From the NCBI RefSeq assembly GCF_030161415.1, contig NZ_BSSU01000001.1, forward strand, positions 62,001 to 126,000: 64,000 bases of DNA, in the 5' to 3' direction. The stretch is from Thalassotalea eurytherma. GTDB taxonomy: Bacteria; Pseudomonadota; Gammaproteobacteria; Enterobacterales; Alteromonadaceae. The position numbers and the translations under genes were made by a program. Position 1 is the first letter of the stretch. Each line of letters begins with the position of its first letter. Positions 54,883 to 64,000 of this stretch are shown in pieces. The notes under the pieces are model-generated. The model saw nothing but the letters and a program-made list of their open reading frames with translations, made no database searches and was not told the origin of the DNA.

Positions 54883-57474
54883 ATGGAATGCAAGGCGAGC
54901 GATAGTTTTATTGCTGCTCGACAGCTACCTAAATTTAAGTTGCTACTGAAAAAGTATCGACATCTAAAAAACATGCAGTCTAATTTGTTAACGCTTTCTG
55001 AGCTTGCAGCAACAGTGACTGACATGAATGCCTTCTATACAGCACTCGCTAGTGTTGTAGAGCCTATTTTTCGGACAAAAAACTTTCATATTGCCCTCGT
55101 TAATTCACAAGAGCAGCTCGAACTTGCCTATATGCAAAACAATGTTGATGCCAAACTTATTGTGAATACTTCGGCACAGGCGTGGCAAACTGGGTTAAGT
55201 GCTCAAGTTTATCTTCAAGCAAAAACGCTCCACTTTTTTCCAGAACAAGACGAAAATCAAACGTGTAATTGTATAGAGTGGTTAGGCGCACCATTAACAC
55301 GTGAAAATAAAGTCATTGGTGTGATAGCTATTCAAAGTTACCAAGCCGATCTTACTTTTGATAAAATTGACGTTGAGTTGCTAACCTTTATCAGTGAGCA
55401 CATTGTTACCGCAATTGATCGTGTGCGTTCTCGCGCTTCCCTTGAACATAGTATTACAGAACGAACCCGTAAACTGACCAAAGCAAACTCTCAGCTTCAA
55501 AAAGAAATTGTTGAGCGTAAGAAAGCTGAAAATGTTCACAAAGTGTTGTTAGCCATTTCAGAAATTACTGCATCAAGTGATGATATTCAGCAATTTTATC
55601 AAGCACTTCATCATCAGGTTAAGAAGCTGCTACCGGCAAAAAACTTTTTTATTAGCTTGTTATCGAATGATGGTTTCAAGCTTGAATACCCTTATATTGT
55701 TAATGAACAAATTATTGAAATTAACTCAAGTCGTCGTAAGTCAGGCTTAACTGAAAGAACAATTGTCCTTTCTTCTCCATTGCTATTGGCAAATCAGTCG
55801 TTATTTAGCCTTTCTACGAAAGATGGTATTCAAGAGCAAGATTTGTCGTTTGCACAATACGGTAGCTCGTTACCAAAAGCGTGGTTGTCTGCGCCGCTGA
55901 TGCATCAGGGTGAAGTGTTTGGTGTGCTTGCATTACAAGATTTTTACCATGAAGATGCATATCAGCAAGATGATTTAGAGATTATTCGTTTTATTGCTGA
56001 CCATATAGCCAGTGCTATTACACGTAAAAATCATCAGTTACAGGAACAACGTAACAAAGATGAGTTAGAGCGTTTGGTAAATGAGCGCACGAAAGAGCTT
56101 CAAATCAGTAACTTAAACCTTCGCATGCAAGTTGAAGAGCGTCGCAAAGCTGAAGCTAAACTGTATCACGAAGCTCATCATGATTCGTTAACAACGCTAC
56201 CTAACAGAGCGATGTTTTCTGACCGCTTAAGCTTTGCGCTACGCCACATTAAACGTCACCCTCAAAATCGTTTTGCCGTGCTATTTATTGATTTAGATAG
56301 ATTCAAAATGATCAATGATACTTTGGGTCATCATGCAGGTGATGAATTCCTCGTTGAAATTGCGAATCGACTAAAGTTTTGTGTCCGTGATAATGATTTA
56401 CTTGCACGATTAGGTGGTGATGAGTTTGTTGTTTTACTTGATTCAATGCAAAGCCAAGAAGACGTAGAAGATGTTTGTTCACGTATTATCGACAAGATAG
56501 CAGAGCCATTCGTATATGACGGTAACGAGCTCTATTCTAATGCCAGTATTGGTATTGCTTTATGCAGCCATCAATACAACGATGCGAATGAAATCTTACG
56601 TGATGCTGATGCTGCCATGTATCAAGCGAAAAGCTTAGGTCGTGGTCGATTTGTCTTTTTTGATGAGAGTATGCGAGAGAAGCTGCTTGAGAATATGTCG
56701 TTAGAGCAAGAGCTTCGCGCTGCGATTAAAAAGCAAGAATTTGAATTGCACTATCAGCAAATCTCTAACCTGGGTAGTACTAGTGCCATTGGTTTTGAAG
56801 CGTTATTGCGTTGGAAACATCCGTCAAAAGGTATTTTAACGCCAAGCCAGTTCCTATTTATGGCGGAAGAAACCGGCATTATTTTAGATATTGAAACCTG
56901 GGTTATTGAAGAGGTTTGCCAGCAATTACAGCAATGGCAAAATGATACGCTTTATAGCAACGCATTTATTGGTGTAAATTTATCAGGGCGTCACTTAACG
57001 CAAAGTAATTTACTCAATAAGCTCATTGCACTCATTAAAACTAACACGATAGAGCCTGAACGGTTAATCTTAGAGTTTAATGAAAGCGCGTTTGCTCAGC
57101 ATACAGACGTTGCATTGAAGGGCCTCAGAAAACTTAAAGATTTTGGGGTGAAACTCGCGCTAGATGACTATGGTGCAGGCGTCTCATCATTTAGCTTCTT
57201 ACATAGTTACCCGTTTGAGTTTATTAAACTCGATCGTAGCTTTATTCGCACGCTTAACAACAGCGATAAGAATTTAACCTTGGTTAAAGCGTTAAATGAA
57301 TTAGGTGAACAGTTTGGGTACCGTATTGTTGCTGAAGGTATTGAATCTGAAAGTATGCTTAAAAAGCTTCAAGGTGCAGGTTGTGAGTTTGGTCAGGGCT
57401 ACCATATAAGCCGACCAGCTAAAATAACTTCTACCATTGAAACCTTGAGTGCAGCAGAAAAATTAAAAGCCTAA
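54883..57474 (+). CDS. GAF-GAF-GGDEF-EAL cyclic-di-GMP enzyme
   Basis: An 863-residue cytosolic protein. Two GAF-like sensor domains span about 40-185 and about 225-385, each followed by coiled coil (ERTRKLTKANSQLQKEIVER and LERLVNERTKELQISNL). Next is a GGDEF domain with an intact ARLGGDEFVVLL loop and I-site RDND, then an EAL domain with intact FEALLRW, DDYGAG and AEGIES motifs. Both synthesis and hydrolysis of cyclic-di-GMP are therefore possible, balanced by GAF ligands that are unknown. It is divergent from the efflux operon. Confidence 0.95.
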   Translation: MECKASDSFIAARQLPKFKLLLKKYRHLKNMQSNLLTLSELAATVTDMNAFYTALASVVEPIFRTKNFHIALVNSQEQLELAYMQNNVDAKLIVNTSAQAWQTGLSAQVYLQAKTLHFFPEQDENQTCNCIEWLGAPLTRENKVIGVIAIQSYQADLTFDKIDVELLTFISEHIVTAIDRVRSRASLEHSITERTRKLTKANSQLQKEIVERKKAENVHKVLLAISEITASSDDIQQFYQALHHQVKKLLPAKNFFISLLSNDGFKLEYPYIVNEQIIEINSSRRKSGLTERTIVLSSPLLLANQSLFSLSTKDGIQEQDLSFAQYGSSLPKAWLSAPLMHQGEVFGVLALQDFYHEDAYQQDDLEIIRFIADHIASAITRKNHQLQEQRNKDELERLVNERTKELQISNLNLRMQVEERRKAEAKLYHEAHHDSLTTLPNRAMFSDRLSFALRHIKRHPQNRFAVLFIDLDRFKMINDTLGHHAGDEFLVEIANRLKFCVRDNDLLARLGGDEFVVLLDSMQSQEDVEDVCSRIIDKIAEPFVYDGNELYSNASIGIALCSHQYNDANEILRDADAAMYQAKSLGRGRFVFFDESMREKLLENMSLEQELRAAIKKQEFELHYQQISNLGSTSAIGFEALLRWKHPSKGILTPSQFLFMAEETGIILDIETWVIEEVCQQLQQWQNDTLYSNAFIGVNLSGRHLTQSNLLNKLIALIKTNTIEPERLILEFNESAFAQHTDVALKGLRKLKDFGVKLALDDYGAGVSSFSFLHSYPFEFIKLDRSFIRTLNNSDKNLTLVKALNELGEQFGYRIVAEGIESESMLKKLQGAGCEFGQGYHISRPAKITSTIETLSAAEKLKA

Positions 57475-57504
57475 CAATAAATTAGCGATATCTGCCGTTA
57501 GTTA

Positions 57505-58686
57505 TTAGCCTTTGGCAAAATACCCTTCTACTTTTAAAGCAATACCAGGTGTTGCTTTATAATCAACCTCTTCTGGCCATTCCATAAAAGGCTCAATTTC
57601 AAAAAATAGCCATTTCTTGATTGCATTAAAGCGATAACGATAGCTTAAGGTGTAGTTTTCTATGAGAAAACCATTTTCACCATTACGCTCTCCTTCAACT
57701 AAAAGGCCAGCTACGCTCGCTTCTTTGTCTGAAAGATGTCGAAGGTAGTAAACACCGTGTTTCCAACGTATACCGGAAAATGCTTCTGATCCTCTTATCG
57801 AATAGTTAATCCTAAATTGGTGATCAGGATTAAGCTGGTAATCATATTCAAGTAATAGGCGAGCCCCAAGGCCATCGTCTGTGTAGTAATAGGCAGATGG
57901 GGTAAAAACAAAGCTATGTTTGTCGCGCCAAACATAATTACGTTTGTGTCGTGTTCTCACAAATAATGCTCCGCCAGAGATACCGACGCGCGTATCAGAG
58001 AATATATTTTGATTTTGGCTATGAATATAGCGCACGGCAGCTGCAAAGCTGTCGTCTTCAAAAGAGCCTTTTGTTTGCGCAGACTCTAACGGAAGCTGGT
58101 CTTGATCATCATCATCTGAAAAAATGACATCTACTTTGTTTTCGAAGTAAGGTAGCCTTACCTTTAATTTAAAGCGCACCTTAACTTCACTCCAATCCCG
58201 TGCTCTGGGTAACCAAGATGTGGAGATTCGAGCAAGTGATTGTGGCGTTAACTCATTTTCTTCTTGGTCATTAAAAAAACCATCAAACCAAATGGCAGAT
58301 TCGTGAACTCTATTGGTTATATTCTCGTGTACTTGGCTGATCCAGTCATCAACTTCTGGAGATACTTCTATTTCACTGATTGCCTTCACTCTAGGGATAG
58401 GTCGTAATATCTTTTGCTCAATAGCCTCGATTGTGTCTATCGTTTGTTGTGTTATTTCATCGGTCGGTTGGTTTTCTTGAATGGTAATTTTTTGTTGTTC
58501 GGTTACTGGAGGTGTTTTTTCCGAAGACGCAGGTCGGATAGTTACACTGTCTGTTTTAGAATCATTTTGTATCGAGCCCTCTTTTGTGACACTTTTGGAT
58601 TTGTCACTATCCTGTGACCTTACTTCAAAACATAATAAACTTACTAAAATAAAGGTAAGTAAAAATAACTTTTTACGCCTGACCAT
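57505..58686 (-). CDS. Exported outer-membrane beta-barrel-like protein, unknown
   Basis: The frame opens at a GTG at 58692, but GGAG (58692-58695) sits 5 bp before the ATG at 58686, which is preferred (393 residues). It has a signal peptide (RRKKLFLLTFILVSLLCFEVRS), then about 80 residues of low-complexity Ser/Lys/Thr/Gln-rich sequence (SVTKEGSIQNDSKTDSVT). A body of alternating polar/hydrophobic strands follows (RLLLEYDYQLNPDHQFRINY, SYRYRFNAIKKWLFFEIEPF) typical of a barrel. I do not recognise the family. Convergent with the GGDEF-EAL gene. Confidence 0.65.
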   Translation of the reverse strand: MVRRKKLFLLTFILVSLLCFEVRSQDSDKSKSVTKEGSIQNDSKTDSVTIRPASSEKTPPVTEQQKITIQENQPTDEITQQTIDTIEAIEQKILRPIPRVKAISEIEVSPEVDDWISQVHENITNRVHESAIWFDGFFNDQEENELTPQSLARISTSWLPRARDWSEVKVRFKLKVRLPYFENKVDVIFSDDDDQDQLPLESAQTKGSFEDDSFAAAVRYIHSQNQNIFSDTRVGISGGALFVRTRHKRNYVWRDKHSFVFTPSAYYYTDDGLGARLLLEYDYQLNPDHQFRINYSIRGSEAFSGIRWKHGVYYLRHLSDKEASVAGLLVEGERNGENGFLIENYTLSYRYRFNAIKKWLFFEIEPFMEWPEEVDYKATPGIALKVEGYFAKG

Positions 58687-58799
58687 CAACACTCCATGGA
58701 TGTTTTGCTAGTTAACTTTTAATGGGGTAACCTAGCGAAATAGGTGCTTTTTATTTCCAACACTTTATAATCATCATAACTTAATTTTAGGAGAATGCT

Positions 58800-59012
58800 A
58801 TGGGTGGAATTAGTATTTGGCAACTCGTCATCATTGCGGTCATTGTTGTTTTATTATTTGGCACCAAGAAACTACGTAACATGGGTGGAGATTTGGGCTC
58901 AGCAGTTAAGGGCTTTAAAAAAGCGATGAATGATGAAGAAGCAAAAGATTCATTAACTGATGAAAGCCAAAAATCGACCAAAGCTACAGAGAAAGAAAAA
59001 GAGCAGGCATAA
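58800..59012 (+). CDS. tatA: Sec-independent translocase subunit TatA
   Basis: A 70-residue TatA: the N-terminal TM helix with its short hinge ([20 protein letters not shown], then [20 protein letters not shown]) and an acidic/basic tail. It forms the pore for folded proteins carrying twin-arginine signals. An AGGAG ribosome site is 6 bp before the ATG. First gene of tatABC. Confidence 0.97.
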   Translation: MGGISIWQLVIIAVIVVLLFGTKKLRNMGGDLGSAVKGFKKAMNDEEAKDSLTDESQKSTKATEKEKEQA

Positions 59013-59015
59013 TTC

Positions 59016-59357
59016 ATGTTCGATATTGGTTTTTGGGAACTGTTACTCATCATGATAATAGGCTTAGTTGTTTTAGGCCCTGAGCGGTTACCAACAGCCA
59101 TTCGCACCGTGCGTAATTGGGTGCGTAATGTAAAATCTTTTAGTCAAAACGTTCAGTCAGAAATAAAAGAAGAATTGCGCGTGCATGAGCTCCATGAAAA
59201 TCTCAAGAAAGCTGAACAAGCAAACATGGAAAACTTATCGCCAGAAATTGCTCAATCGGTTGCCGAATTGAAGGAAGCTGCCGACATGGTTAATCGTCCT
59301 TATGCTGATAAAAAACAAAACTCATCACCTTCTCAACCAACAGAAAAGCAAGAGTAG
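59016..59357 (+). CDS. tatB: Sec-independent translocase subunit TatB
   Basis: A 113-residue TatB: the TM helix FDIGFWELLLIMIIGLVVLG followed by PERLPTAIRTVRNWVRNVKS, the family hallmark, then a long amphipathic helix and a polar tail. It recognises Tat signals with TatC. Three bases separate it from tatA and its stop abuts the tatC start. Confidence 0.96.
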   Translation: MFDIGFWELLLIMIIGLVVLGPERLPTAIRTVRNWVRNVKSFSQNVQSEIKEELRVHELHENLKKAEQANMENLSPEIAQSVAELKEAADMVNRPYADKKQNSSPSQPTEKQE

Positions 59358-60107
59358 ATGTCAAAACCTTTAACGCTTTTTGATCACTTAATAGAGCTAA
59401 GATCTCGTTTATTGAAAGCTATTTTAGCTGTGCTCATTATATTTTGTAGTTTGGTTTATTTCTCACAAGACCTTTACCAGTTTATTGCTAAACCATTATT
59501 AGATGTCTTGCCCGAAGGCACACAAATGATTGCAACAGAGGTTGCATCACCATTTTTTGCTCCTTTCAAACTGACATTAATTTTGTCGTTGTTTGTCGCG
59601 ATTCCTGTTGTGCTTTATCAAATATGGGCCTTTATAGCACCGGGCTTATACCAAAATGAAAAGCGGCTGATTGCCCCATTGATGTTTGGTAGCTCAATCT
59701 TGTTTTATGCAGGTGTCGCGTTTGCGTACTTTGTTGTCTTCCCACTCGCGTTTGCATTTTTCACTTCTGTGGCGCCTGAAGGGGTGACCATTGCGACAGA
59801 CATATCGAGCTATTTAGATTTTATCCTAAAAATATTTTTTGCCTTTGGTGTCGCTTTTGAAATACCAATCGCTATTATTCTCTTGTGTTGGACTGGGGTG
59901 ACAACGCCAGCAAAGTTGAGAACAAAAAGACCATATATTGTGGTAGGTGCCTTTGTTATTGGTATGTTATTAACACCACCAGACGTGATTTCGCAAACAT
60001 TGCTCGCGTTACCTATGCTGTTGTTATTCGAACTAGGTGTGTTTATCGCATCTTTACAATCAAAAAATAAAAAAGAAAATTCTGAGCAGGAAAGTATTCA
60101 TGATTAA
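59358..60107 (+). CDS. tatC: Sec-independent translocase subunit TatC
   Basis: A 249-residue polytopic membrane protein with six TM helices. Family motifs: [16 protein letters not shown] at the N-terminus (signal-binding), then [16 protein letters not shown] and the late [21 protein letters not shown]. Together with TatB it forms the receptor of the Tat pathway. Its last 8 bp overlap the next gene. Confidence 0.97.
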   Translation: MSKPLTLFDHLIELRSRLLKAILAVLIIFCSLVYFSQDLYQFIAKPLLDVLPEGTQMIATEVASPFFAPFKLTLILSLFVAIPVVLYQIWAFIAPGLYQNEKRLIAPLMFGSSILFYAGVAFAYFVVFPLAFAFFTSVAPEGVTIATDISSYLDFILKIFFAFGVAFEIPIAIILLCWTGVTTPAKLRTKRPYIVVGAFVIGMLLTPPDVISQTLLALPMLLLFELGVFIASLQSKNKKENSEQESIHD

Positions 60108-60612
60108 GAAAGTAGTACAAGTCGCTTTAGTGTCTTGTTTATTCATTGGTGTTAGCCAAGCAAACACTATTGAGTCGTCATTAAAAACATGCGCCGATAT
60201 CGTCGCCTCTACTGAGCGCCTTGCTTGTTATGATAAGTTAGCAAAAACCTTTAAAACGCCAAAGGTAGCAGTTGCAACGCAAGCACAAGAAGTTGCCAAG
60301 CCTGCTGCAATTGTAGCTCCTGTTGTTTCTCAAGAACAAAAAGAAGCTGAGTTTGGTGATCATCACCTTAAGAAAGATAAAAAACCAAACGAATTAGATC
60401 GTGTACAATTTACGATTGCTAAAATTAGTTACTCAGGTAAGAAAAAACTGAAGCTTACCTTTGAAAATGGTCAACGATGGAATCAATCCGACACTGAAAC
60501 GTTACGTTTAAAAGTTGGTGATAAAGTGGAATTATTTAAAGGGGCCTGGAGCGCGATCTATCTTAAAAAGGTAGGATTTAACCGTAAAATTAGAGTCAAA
60601 AGAGTGAAATAA
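60100..60612 (+). CDS. Small exported protein with ACYDKLAK motif
   Basis: The frame is open from 60037 within tatC, but the ATG at 60100, with GCAGGAAAG upstream, starts a proper signal peptide ([21 protein letters not shown]) and is preferred, giving 170 residues. The mature start [20 protein letters not shown] is a motif shared by small periplasmic proteins such as VasI-like ones. A basic C-terminal beta domain follows ([20 protein letters not shown], ending KIRVKRVK). It is translationally coupled to tatC and precedes tatD. Function unknown. Confidence 0.75.
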   Translation: MIKKVVQVALVSCLFIGVSQANTIESSLKTCADIVASTERLACYDKLAKTFKTPKVAVATQAQEVAKPAAIVAPVVSQEQKEAEFGDHHLKKDKKPNELDRVQFTIAKISYSGKKKLKLTFENGQRWNQSDTETLRLKVGDKVELFKGAWSAIYLKKVGFNRKIRVKRVK

Positions 60613-60616
60613 CCAT

Positions 60617-61414
60617 TTGATAGATATTGGCGTAAACTTAACCAATAGTCGTTTTTTAAAGGATTTACCCGACGTGCTAGCTCGAGCCAAAACGGTTGGC
60701 GTTAGCCAATGTTTGGTGACGGGCACAAGTGTCACAGAAAGTCAGCAAGCGATTGATTTATGCCAGCAGTTCCCTTCATATCTAGCCAGCACTTGTGGCA
60801 TTCATCCACATGATGCCGATCAGGCGGGTGACAACTATATTGAGCAACTCGCTCAGCTAGCGAATCAACACGATTGTGTTAAAGCTATTGGCGAGTGTGG
60901 CTTAGATTTTAATCGCAATTTCTCTACAGCTGAGAACCAAAAGCGAGTATTTAAGGCCCAGATTACACTGGCTGAGCAATTGCAACTGCCGCTATTTTTG
61001 CATCAAAGAGATGCTTTTGAAGAGTGGTTTGCTTGCTTAAAACCCTTTGTTGGCAAGGTACCTGCTATGGTATCTCATTGCTTTACCGGCTCAGCTAATG
61101 AGCTGGAAGTTTGCTTAGCCAATGACATGTACATTGGCATTACTGGTTGGGTTTGTGATGAAAGGCGAGGTCAGGCATTACAAGAAATTGTGCATAATAT
61201 CCCATTAAATCGTTTAATGATTGAAACTGATGCACCATATTTAACCCCTCGTACGATTCGGCCTAAACCTAAATCAAGCCGCAATGAACCGAGTTATCTA
61301 CCTTATGTTGTAAAGACATTATCAGCGCTTTACGATGTTGCCGAAGAAACGATTATTGAGCACAGCACTAAAAATGCTATACGTGTGTTCAATTTAGGAG
61401 CTGCTAATGCTTAA
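60617..61414 (+). CDS. tatD: TatD-family metal-dependent nuclease
   Basis: A 265-residue TIM-barrel hydrolase, a 3'-5' exonuclease of the TatD group. Metal sites: HPHDAD, GECGLDFNRNFS, FLHQRDAF, HCFTGSANE and ETDAPYLTPRT. It starts at TTG (60617), since no ATG precedes the conserved IDIGVNLTNSRF. A weak ribosome site is consistent with this rare start. Despite the name it is not part of the Tat translocon. Confidence 0.94.
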   Translation: MIDIGVNLTNSRFLKDLPDVLARAKTVGVSQCLVTGTSVTESQQAIDLCQQFPSYLASTCGIHPHDADQAGDNYIEQLAQLANQHDCVKAIGECGLDFNRNFSTAENQKRVFKAQITLAEQLQLPLFLHQRDAFEEWFACLKPFVGKVPAMVSHCFTGSANELEVCLANDMYIGITGWVCDERRGQALQEIVHNIPLNRLMIETDAPYLTPRTIRPKPKSSRNEPSYLPYVVKTLSALYDVAEETIIEHSTKNAIRVFNLGAANA

Positions 61415-63248
61415 GTATCTTAGCCTCCTATTCTTTTTGTTAACGAGCGCCTGCATTCAAGCAGAGGCCCTTTATAGCTTCAAAGAAAACTCCGATACCT
61501 TTCTCATCGAACAATACAATCAACTAAGATTAAACTCGATTAAAGTATCTTCAATTTCTGCAGTACTTGCGACACCGGCAAGCGCCTGGGAAGATAAGCA
61601 AGTCAGTAGCTACCTAGCATTAAATAAGGGTAAGAATTGGGTCAAATTTGATATTGTAAATCATCTTAATGAGCCATCTATTGCCTTCATAGACGTTGCT
61701 AATCGAAATACGCTATCAGAGATCAGTGTTTTCTTTGTCGATAGTAAGCAAGACGTTAAACGGCTTAATGTAAGATTATTAAACAACGATGTGTGGACAG
61801 CTTCTCTGTCTATTGACGCTCATGAACTAGTGACAGCGTACTTATTGTTGAGCACGCAAAGCTCTACCAACATACAAATAAAATTAAAGAAAGAATCAGC
61901 TTTCGTCGAATCAGCATTTGATGCGCAGTTCACACAGGGTTTTGCTATAGGTGGCATGTTATGTTTATCGATAGCCGCACTACTGTTGTATTTTGGTACT
62001 GGTAATGTACCCATGCTATGGCTTTTTGCTTTTTTTCTAATACGCACCATTTTGCTGAGCACAACGATGGGTAATAATCTTTATTATCTATTTCCTAGCT
62101 ACCCAGAGCTAAAAGGCGTTGAATACCCCATACTGAGTTCAATATCTGTTATCTTTTACTACTTGTTTATTGAAAGCCTTTTTAGACTGCGAAAAACCCT
62201 ATTCTCTGGTTATAAGTTTATTAAATTAATCAGTGCTTTATTGGTGGTTTATATACCACTCAGTTTATTGCTAGGTAACGTTGCGCATGTTGCGGTTGGC
62301 GCGCTAATGCATTTTGTTGTTACCTTGTCGGTGGCCGTAATCGGTTGGCTGTTATACAAACGTAACGTCAGGCTTTCGTTAGCCATTACCATCATTTCAA
62401 TCATTCAGTTATTTATTGGTATTTTGTATTTCTTTAGTTACCAGTACTACTGGTTTGAGCAAGTGCATTTATTGATGTTTGCAGGTTTCTGGCTACATAA
62501 TATTTTGGTGATTTTCTTATTGAGTCGCCAATATCGTCATCAAATGCAAGACAAACAAATCGCTCAAAGAGAAGCGATTGCGCAAATGAATGCAACAAAG
62601 AAAGCGCAAGAAGAACTATTGGCACTACAAAATATAACGCAAGAAGAACTTGAAACGAGAGTGCAAGAGCGTACTTTCGAACTCAATATCGCTCTACAAG
62701 AACTTGAAGAAGCGAACAGAGAATTAGAAGAAAAGAATACGTCAGATGAATTGACGAGTTTGTATAATCGACGTTTCTATGATCAAAAAATAATGGCAGA
62801 GTTTAGGCGTAGTAAGCGTAATCTCACACCACTAAGTCTGCTACTAATAGATATAGATTACTTTAAACAAGTGAACGATGAACATGGTCACTTAGGTGGT
62901 GATAAATGCTTGATTGCTGTCGCGGCGCAAATGAAACTCACCACGCAGCGCAGTACAGATATAGCTTGCCGATATGGTGGCGAAGAGTTTGTGATTATTC
63001 TGCCAGAAACCGATGAAGAAGGTGCAATGGCGATTGCGGAAAGGTTACGACAGCAAGTAGAAGAGCACACTATTTCCATTGATGAACAGGAAATATCTTT
63101 AACGATAAGTTGCGGTATTTCAACCTATCGACAGGAATCTTTTGCTACAGTAGATACCCTTTTTAGTTGCGCTGATAAGGCCCTTTATCGCGCGAAGAAC
63201 GAAGGCAGAAACCAAGTACAGTTTCTGCCGATAGATTTAGACAAGTAG
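61407..63248 (+). CDS. 7TMR-DISM diguanylate cyclase
   Basis: A 613-residue protein. It has a signal peptide, a periplasmic jelly-roll sensor (7TMR-DISMED2-like, about 25-170), seven TM helices (about 178-375), a coiled coil (ERTFELNIALQELEEANREL) and a GGDEF domain with DELTSLYNRRFYDQK, LLIDIDYFKQVNDEHGH and catalytic CRYGGEEFVIILPETD. The loop is fully active-type; no RxxD I-site is seen at the usual place (QRSTDIACRYGGEEF). It likely makes cyclic-di-GMP in response to a periplasmic carbohydrate-like ligand. It overlaps tatD by 8 bp. Confidence 0.94.
   Translation: MLKYLSLLFFLLTSACIQAEALYSFKENSDTFLIEQYNQLRLNSIKVSSISAVLATPASAWEDKQVSSYLALNKGKNWVKFDIVNHLNEPSIAFIDVANRNTLSEISVFFVDSKQDVKRLNVRLLNNDVWTASLSIDAHELVTAYLLLSTQSSTNIQIKLKKESAFVESAFDAQFTQGFAIGGMLCLSIAALLLYFGTGNVPMLWLFAFFLIRTILLSTTMGNNLYYLFPSYPELKGVEYPILSSISVIFYYLFIESLFRLRKTLFSGYKFIKLISALLVVYIPLSLLLGNVAHVAVGALMHFVVTLSVAVIGWLLYKRNVRLSLAITIISIIQLFIGILYFFSYQYYWFEQVHLLMFAGFWLHNILVIFLLSRQYRHQMQDKQIAQREAIAQMNATKKAQEELLALQNITQEELETRVQERTFELNIALQELEEANRELEEKNTSDELTSLYNRRFYDQKIMAEFRRSKRNLTPLSLLLIDIDYFKQVNDEHGHLGGDKCLIAVAAQMKLTTQRSTDIACRYGGEEFVIILPETDEEGAMAIAERLRQQVEEHTISIDEQEISLTISCGISTYRQESFATVDTLFSCADKALYRAKNEGRNQVQFLPIDLDK

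Positions 63249-64000
<752 letters not shown>

Overview
The window looks like chromosome of a marine gammaproteobacterium of the order Alteromonadales, close to Colwellia or Thalassotalea. I infer this from the AT-rich composition (about 40% GC over most of the window), the ftsY-ftsE-ftsX...rpoH and tatABC-tatD-hemB gene orders, a SapC-family protein, a PEP-CTERM protein and many cyclic-di-GMP proteins. No rRNA, tRNA, CRISPR array or intact mobile element was seen.

Layout. 1-2460: a block of clearly higher GC (lines checked by eye are near 50%) with a heme c / carboxypeptidase-regulatory-like protein running off the left edge, a short-chain dehydrogenase and a divergent AraC regulator. A decayed IS5-type transposase fragment follows, where the composition drops. 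2881-10012: a TonB-dependent receptor, then a PepSY / response regulator / sensor kinase operon flanked by two exported proteins, a histidine-rich DUF3300 protein and a choice-of-anchor H protein. All three promoters carry GTTCA direct repeats with 11-bp periodicity, and two share an identical 17-bp site, so this looks like a self-contained envelope regulon. 10189-14046: an AI-2E/HlyD/DUF2955 efflux-type operon and a peroxiredoxin. 14092-17854: two divergent paralogous periplasmic-sensor GGDEF proteins, one degenerate. 17975-21383: a TetR / exported RidA / DUF1697 / subclass B1 metallo-beta-lactamase operon facing a LiaF-like gene. 21730-26451: a small-molecule kinase-like protein, a broken chemoreceptor, glpQ, a TonB-C/TPR protein and a PEP-CTERM protein. 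26994-35437: a probable alcohol to aldehyde to acid to acyl-CoA pathway (GMC oxidoreductase, coniferyl-type aldehyde dehydrogenase, acyl-CoA synthetase) with an AraC regulator and envelope proteins. 35506-42713: a hybrid sensor kinase, an EamA exporter, SapC, a long coiled-coil protein and YjaG. 42726-48707: rsmD and the ftsY-ftsE-ftsX and rpoH block, with an EAL-like/HDOD gene lodged between ftsX and rpoH and a 21-copy hexamer repeat inside ftsY. 48835-54597: a tripartite RND efflux operon. 54883-64000: a GAF-GAF-GGDEF-EAL protein, an outer-membrane protein, tatABC, a small secreted protein, tatD, a 7TMR diguanylate cyclase and the start of hemB.

The signalling content is high: four GGDEF proteins (one also with EAL), one EAL-like/HDOD protein, two sensor kinases, two AraC regulators and one TetR regulator. 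The best candidate for an undescribed system is the GTTCA-box regulon at 5288-10012. The B1 metallo-beta-lactamase operon and the MipA/PagL-like fusion are the next most interesting. All family calls come from reading motifs by eye; no database search was possible.
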